Origin: Adhaeribacter radiodurans
Lineage (GTDB): Bacteria > Bacteroidota > Bacteroidia > Cytophagales > Hymenobacteraceae
Length of the DNA stretch: 64,000 bases
Assembly (NCBI RefSeq): GCF_014075995.1
Contig: NZ_CP055153.1
Location: 682,001 to 746,000 of the forward strand
Direction of reading: 5' to 3'
In this document: positions 60,232 to 64,000 of the stretch, one piece after another
Numbering within the stretch: the stretch's first letter is position 1
Layout: every line of letters begins with the position of its first letter
Translations under genes and position numbers: made by a program
Notes under the pieces: model-generated
Told to the model about the DNA's origin: nothing
The model's database searches: none
The model's input: only the letters and a program-made list of their open reading frames with translations

Positions 60232-60318
60232 TTTCACCAAGATAACTTTTTAACTTTACAACTTTCTAACCTTCAACTAAATTTCAACCTGTAACTTGCA
60301 GCCTGTAACCTGCAACTA
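60232..60318 (+). repeat. Low-complexity C/A/T-rich leader before moaC
   Basis: Degenerate repeats such as AACTTTACAACTTTCTAACC and AACCTGTAACTTGCAGCC run up to a few bases before the moaC ATG at 60323. The stretch resembles the leader at 55437-55533 in composition, repeat type and position. Shorter pieces of the same kind (CTTGTAACCTGTAATCCTC, ACCTGAAACTTATTACCTGC) occur at 62020-62040 and 62584-62606 beside moaE and moaD. Confidence 0.6.
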
Positions 60319-60322
60319 AACA

Positions 60323-60808
60323 ATGGAACCAGAGAAAACTTTTTCGCACCTGGATGCGGCCGGAAATCCGGCAATGGTAGATGTAAGTGCGAAAAGCGAA
60401 ACAAAAAGAACAGCCATTGCCCAGAGTATTGTGGTGTTGGGCGATGAAATAATGCAGCATTTAAGCAATGGCGATATTCAAACCAAAAAAGGGCCGGTGT
60501 TTCAAACGGCGATTATTGCCGGTACCATGGGCGCTAAAAAAACTTCGGACTTGATTCCCTTATGTCACCCGTTGGGTCTGGAAAGCTGTAAATTTCAGAT
60601 TCAGGTAAACGAAGCCAACGAAGTGGTTATTCAATGCACAGCCAGCTTAACCGGCAAAACCGGCGTTGAAATGGAAGCATTAACCGGGGCCAGCGTTGCC
60701 GCCTTAACTATTTACGATATGTGCAAAGCTTTTTCGCACGACATTGTTATTAAAGAAACCAGATTAATTAGTAAAACCGGAGGTAAAAGTGACTTCATTC
60801 GAAAATAA
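60323..60808 (+). CDS. moaC: Cyclic pyranopterin monophosphate synthase MoaC
   Basis: A 161-residue enzyme that, after MoaA, makes cyclic pyranopterin monophosphate from GTP. It starts FSHLDAAGNPAMVDVSAK and has the active-site segments SDLIPLCHPLGLESCKF and TGVEMEALTGASVAALTIYD with MCK after it. Length is standard. Its end overlaps the start of the mobA-like gene by 20 bases, so the two are coupled. Confidence 0.96.
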   Translation: MEPEKTFSHLDAAGNPAMVDVSAKSETKRTAIAQSIVVLGDEIMQHLSNGDIQTKKGPVFQTAIIAGTMGAKKTSDLIPLCHPLGLESCKFQIQVNEANEVVIQCTASLTGKTGVEMEALTGASVAALTIYDMCKAFSHDIVIKETRLISKTGGKSDFIRK

Positions 60809-61970
60809 ACCCGCGCACCAGAAGCATGTTGCTTTAAGTCGACCCAAGTTAGGACATTTCGGCAGAACAGAATTGGCTATTCTGGGTACACCCTGCGGTA
60901 ATATCAAAAAGTTAGCCTTTGCTATCACGGCAAAATTATCCGGAAAATTAAAAATTGCTTACGTTGATGCCGATCATAAAAGTGCGGATGCCGAAGCAAG
61001 TAACGGTCCGGATGTAAATACCGCCTTAGCCTACGGTAGTTTTCTGGAGTATACCGATAAAATTACTTTTCAACGGCTGGATTACCGGACTAACTGGAAC
61101 GAATATCAGCAAAAAACATTCTTCCAGTCGGCTGATTTGGTTTTGGTAAATGGTAACCATTTTCCGGCCCAAGCCCAGATAATCGTGATTGATCCGGCAA
61201 AGCCATTAGAGAAAAAACTAGATAAGCTCACCAACGTACGACTGATATTATTACAAGAAGGCGTTACGGAAGTGCCCGATTTTATTCAAAAACATGTAAC
61301 AGATATAACTCAAATACCAGTCTTATCCATCACCGAAATCGAGAAAATTACAGACTTTATAGCTGGATTTTACCAACAGAACATACCTGTTTTAAATGGA
61401 TTGGTTTTAGCGGGTGGCAAAAGTACCCGCATGCAAAGTGACAAAGGCTTATTGCAGTATCATGACCAAGACCAACGTACGCACGTACACCAATTGCTAA
61501 GCACTGTATGTGTGGAAGCATTTGTATCGTGCAATTCTACGCAAGCAGCGGATTTAGAAGATAAATTACCTTACCTGGAGGATCGTTTTTTAAATTTAGG
61601 ACCAAAAGGCGGCATTTTAACGGCTTTGCAGCACGATCCTAATGTGGCTTGGTTAGCAGTAGCCTGCGATCTGCCTTTTTTAAGTAAAGAAACCCTCGAC
61701 TATTTAGTACAGCACCGCGATCACACCAAAATGGCCACCGCTTTTTATGACTCGGATGGCAAATTTCCGGAGCCATTATTAACTATCTGGGAGCCGCGTA
61801 GCTATGCTTTGTTGCTGCAGTTTTTAAGTTTAGGTTATTCCTGTCCGCGCAAAGCTTTAATTAACTCCGATGTGAAATTGCTTACTATTCCAAATGTAAC
61901 AGAACTGCGTAATGTAAATGACCAAGCGGCTTATAAAGAAGTATTAACCGACCTACATCAGAAAAGATAA
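60789..61970 (+). CDS. mobA: Molybdenum cofactor guanylyltransferase (MobA) with N-terminal extension
   Basis: A 393-residue protein starting with GTG inside the end of moaC. The C-terminal 195 residues are a MobA nucleotidyltransferase: NGLVLAGGKSTRMQSDKGLL (GTP-binding), then LGPKGGILTAL and VACDLPFLSKETLDYL. It attaches GMP to molybdopterin to make the MGD form used by the nitrate reductase here. Residues 1-195 are an extra P-loop-like domain (RTELAILGTPCGNIKKLAFA, KIAYVDADHKSADAE), perhaps a diverged MobB-type domain, but the usual GxxGxGKT motif is not evident. The function of this extension is unknown. Confidence 0.88.
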   Translation: MTSFENKPAHQKHVALSRPKLGHFGRTELAILGTPCGNIKKLAFAITAKLSGKLKIAYVDADHKSADAEASNGPDVNTALAYGSFLEYTDKITFQRLDYRTNWNEYQQKTFFQSADLVLVNGNHFPAQAQIIVIDPAKPLEKKLDKLTNVRLILLQEGVTEVPDFIQKHVTDITQIPVLSITEIEKITDFIAGFYQQNIPVLNGLVLAGGKSTRMQSDKGLLQYHDQDQRTHVHQLLSTVCVEAFVSCNSTQAADLEDKLPYLEDRFLNLGPKGGILTALQHDPNVAWLAVACDLPFLSKETLDYLVQHRDHTKMATAFYDSDGKFPEPLLTIWEPRSYALLLQFLSLGYSCPRKALINSDVKLLTIPNVTELRNVNDQAAYKEVLTDLHQKR

Positions 61971-62045
61971 CAGTGATAGCGGTTTGTAGGATAAATTTTA
62001 ATATTGAATAAAACCTGCCCCTTGTAACCTGTAATCCTCAACTAA

Positions 62046-62456
62046 TTAAGGATGGGCGGCTACCCAGACTTCGCCATCTTCAAAAATTTCCTTCTTCCAG
62101 ATAGGCACAATTTCTTTTAAAGTATCTATGATAAACTCGCATGCCTCAAAAGATGCTTTGCGGTGCGGCGTAGAAACGGCAATCACTACGGCTGCTTCGC
62201 CAATAGGCAATAAGCCGGTACGATGCACAATAGCTACTTTTTGCACCGGCCAGCGTTCAGAAGCCAAATCTGCCAGTTCCTGCATTTTCTTTAAGGCCAT
62301 GGATTCGTAAGCCTCAAATTCTAACCGCACTACTGTTTTTTTCTGGGTATTATTCCGGACGGTGCCAATGAATACATTGATTGCTCCGGCACCATCCGAT
62401 TGTACGGTCGCAATTATTTCTTCTGTATTAATGGGTTGATCGGTTAAAGCAATCAT
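62046..62456 (-). CDS. moaE: Molybdopterin synthase catalytic subunit MoaE
   Basis: A 136-residue catalytic subunit that adds dithiolene sulfurs to cyclic pyranopterin monophosphate. Motifs: GAINVFIGTVRNNTQKKTV, LEFEAYESMALKKM, VHRTGLLPIGEAAVVIAVS and the active-site segment TLKEIVPIWKKEIFEDGEVW with the two functional lysines. It is on the minus strand with moaD, convergent with the mobA-like gene. Confidence 0.95.
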   Translation of the reverse strand: MIALTDQPINTEEIIATVQSDGAGAINVFIGTVRNNTQKKTVVRLEFEAYESMALKKMQELADLASERWPVQKVAIVHRTGLLPIGEAAVVIAVSTPHRKASFEACEFIIDTLKEIVPIWKKEIFEDGEVWVAAHP

Positions 62457-62608
62457 GATAGTACCAGGTATTAAGTATTAAGTAGCAGGATATTGAACGT
62501 TAAAGGATAAGTAATAACTTCAAGTCCTAATTAGTCAAAGCAAATAGCAGTAGTAAGAATAAACAGGTAAACTAAATCTTAATACCTGAAACTTATTACC
62601 TGCTACTA

Positions 62609-62860
62609 TCATCCGCCACTTACCGGTGGAATTAAAGCAATTTCGTCGTTGGGTTTTAAAGTTATTTCAGGTTTTGCGTATTCGTCGTTTACGGCTACTA
62701 GAACTGAGTGTAGTTTTGTTAAACCCGGATAAGTAGTTTGTAAGTTATGAAGCAAATCCTGAACCTTAGAAGCTTCTGGAATGTCCAGTGATAACCAAGT
62801 CTGACCAATAATGTCTTTTGTAATACCAAATAAGCGAATTTTTAATTGCATAGGTTTCAA
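62609..62860 (-). CDS. moaD: Molybdopterin synthase sulfur carrier subunit MoaD
   Basis: An 83-residue ubiquitin-like sulfur carrier. It has the beta-grasp pattern IRLFGITKDIIGQTWLSLDI, the VAVNDEYAKPEITLKPNDEI segment and the essential C-terminal Gly-Gly in IALIPPVSGG, which is thiocarboxylated. It lies 152 bases before moaE on the same strand and is divergent from moaA. The activating MoeB enzyme is not in the window. Confidence 0.94.
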   Translation of the reverse strand: MKPMQLKIRLFGITKDIIGQTWLSLDIPEASKVQDLLHNLQTTYPGLTKLHSVLVAVNDEYAKPEITLKPNDEIALIPPVSGG

Positions 62861-62958
62861 TAATAAATCCTTGTTAAAGTTAACTAATTTATAATAGAAT
62901 TAGTTATCTATTTACAATCTCGAAATTTTCTCGTACTTTCGGTAGTAAGCACCAGATT

Positions 62959-63966
62959 ATGACTAAATCACGCCCGCAAATAGTAGATAATCACGGCCGT
63001 CCTTTAACGTACGTGCGATTGGCTGTTACCGATAGGTGCAATTTGCGTTGTTTTTATTGCATGCCCGCCGAAGGCATTGATTACCTTCCCAAAAAGCAAT
63101 TGCTTACCTACGAAGAAATGGAACGATTGCTGCAGGTGCTGGCTGGGTTAGGTATTAGTAAAGTACGTATTACAGGTGGCGAACCATTTCTGCGTAAAGA
63201 TTTAACTTACTTTCTGCGTCAGGTAAAAGCCATTCCGGGTATTGAAGAAATACATATTACGACTAACGGTGTACTTACCGAACAATATATTCCGGATTTA
63301 GTAAATTTAGGAATTAAGTCGGTTAATCTGAGCCTGGATACTTTAGACCGGGAGCGGTTCCATAAAATTACCCGTCGGGATGAATTTGAAAAAGTAATGC
63401 AAACGTATTATGCTTTGCTGGCTAATCAGATTTCAGTAAAAATCAACGCGGTAGTAATGGAAGGACAAAATATTGAAGATATTGTTCCTTTAGCTGCTTT
63501 AACCAAAGATCATCCGGTTTCGGTCAGGTTTATCGAAGAAATGCCCTTCAACGGTGAAGGCCAGCACTATCCGGTACTAACCTGGAATTACCGCAAGATA
63601 ATTACTGAATTACAAACTGCTTTTCCGGATTTATACAAAGTTTCAGATGATGTGCACTCTACGGCCAACCATTACGCTATTCCAGGATATAAAGGCAATA
63701 TTGGAGTGATTGCCGCCTTCTCCCGAACTTTTTGTGGCACCTGTAATCGTATTCGGGTAACTGCCCAAGGCGGATTAAAAACTTGTCTTTACGGGAATGA
63801 TGTGCTGAACGTAAAAAATATTCTACGGAGCGGGGCTTCTGATGCCGCCCTCACCGAAGAGCTACTGAAAGCCTTTGATAGTCGGGCTAAAGATGGGTAC
63901 GAAGCTGAAGCCCAACGACCTAAATTATTATCAGTTTTTGAATCTATGTCGATGATAGGAGGTTAA
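62959..63966 (+). CDS. moaA: GTP 3',8-cyclase MoaA (radical SAM)
   Basis: A 335-residue radical SAM enzyme for the first step of molybdenum cofactor synthesis. The SAM [4Fe-4S] ligands are Cys27, Cys31 and Cys34 in DRCNLRCFYCMP. The segment VRITGGEPFLRKDL and the substrate-cluster ligands in SRTFCGTCNRIRVTAQGGLKTC-type sequence (Cys-x2-Cys-x13-Cys) are present, and the protein ends in the functional Gly-Gly (SMIGG). It is the last gene in the window; the remaining 34 bases hold no feature. Confidence 0.96.
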   Translation: MTKSRPQIVDNHGRPLTYVRLAVTDRCNLRCFYCMPAEGIDYLPKKQLLTYEEMERLLQVLAGLGISKVRITGGEPFLRKDLTYFLRQVKAIPGIEEIHITTNGVLTEQYIPDLVNLGIKSVNLSLDTLDRERFHKITRRDEFEKVMQTYYALLANQISVKINAVVMEGQNIEDIVPLAALTKDHPVSVRFIEEMPFNGEGQHYPVLTWNYRKIITELQTAFPDLYKVSDDVHSTANHYAIPGYKGNIGVIAAFSRTFCGTCNRIRVTAQGGLKTCLYGNDVLNVKNILRSGASDAALTEELLKAFDSRAKDGYEAEAQRPKLLSVFESMSMIGG

Positions 63967-64000
63967 AGACCTCTACTAACTTTAATATAAAAGAAAAGCG

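Noticed and set aside
62934-62941. TACTTTCG as the promoter -7 element of moaA
   Set aside because: It differs from TAnnTTTG by one base, lies only 18 bases before the ATG and has no convincing -33 element.

Overview
The window looks like chromosomal DNA of a soil or plant-associated member of the Bacteroidetes, probably order Cytophagales (Adhaeribacter or another Hymenobacteraceae genus would fit; this is inference). The support is a type IX secretion sorting domain on a giant surface protein, LytTR and HisKA_2 signalling proteins, AT-rich leaders without Shine-Dalgarno sequences, a TAnnTTTG-type promoter, and protein families that read as Bacteroidetes throughout. TGA is used as a normal stop (for example at 21881, 25161, 51209 and 55202), so the code is standard. 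I saw no tRNA, rRNA or CRISPR array.

Region 1 (1-12564) is a plus-strand hemicellulose-degradation locus without SusC/SusD genes: a GH43 glycosidase, a GH39-like glycosidase, a BD-FAE-type acetyl/feruloyl esterase, a ThuA-like protein and five esterase-D-type esterases. Most of these esterases carry an N-terminal E-set (CBM48-like) domain, and one is a double esterase. The product set fits removal of acetyl or feruloyl groups from decorated xylan together with cleavage of xylosyl or arabinosyl linkages. An AraC-type regulator (12887-13783, minus) closes the region.

Region 2 (14060-27889) is a catabolic module: two-subunit 3-oxoacid CoA-transferase, three more secreted esterases (two esterase-D type, one type-B carboxylesterase), a CitMHS-family carboxylate transporter, an AtuA-like protein split over two overlapping genes, a PQQ dehydrogenase with a haem-c domain, a double cupin with a C-terminal ABM-like domain, and an SMP-30 lactonase on the minus strand. 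The simplest reading is ester cleavage outside the cytoplasm, then acid uptake, CoA activation and oxidation; the substrate is not known. Position 22333-22712 holds a decayed copy of the last esterase of region 1.

Region 3 (27890-42223) has a decayed insertion sequence with inverted ends, a phosphomannose-isomerase-type cupin, a histidine kinase gene interrupted by one stop codon and its LytTR response regulator, and a roughly 3,100-residue LamG/FN3 surface protein that appears split by one frameshift.

Region 4 (42224-63966) is an almost complete nitrate assimilation and molybdenum cofactor locus: a NarX/NarL-like sensor pair, NirB, NirD, an alginate-export-type outer-membrane barrel, a NarK-type transporter, a nitrate reductase fused to a NirB-like flavoprotein and a BFD domain, a nitrite/sulfite-reductase-like protein with a C-terminal rubredoxin, then MoeA, an exported Nif3-like protein, a small DUF7009-like protein, MoaC, MobA, MoaE, MoaD and MoaA. 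Several gaps between the nitrate genes hold palindromic dispersed repeats, two of them copies of one element.
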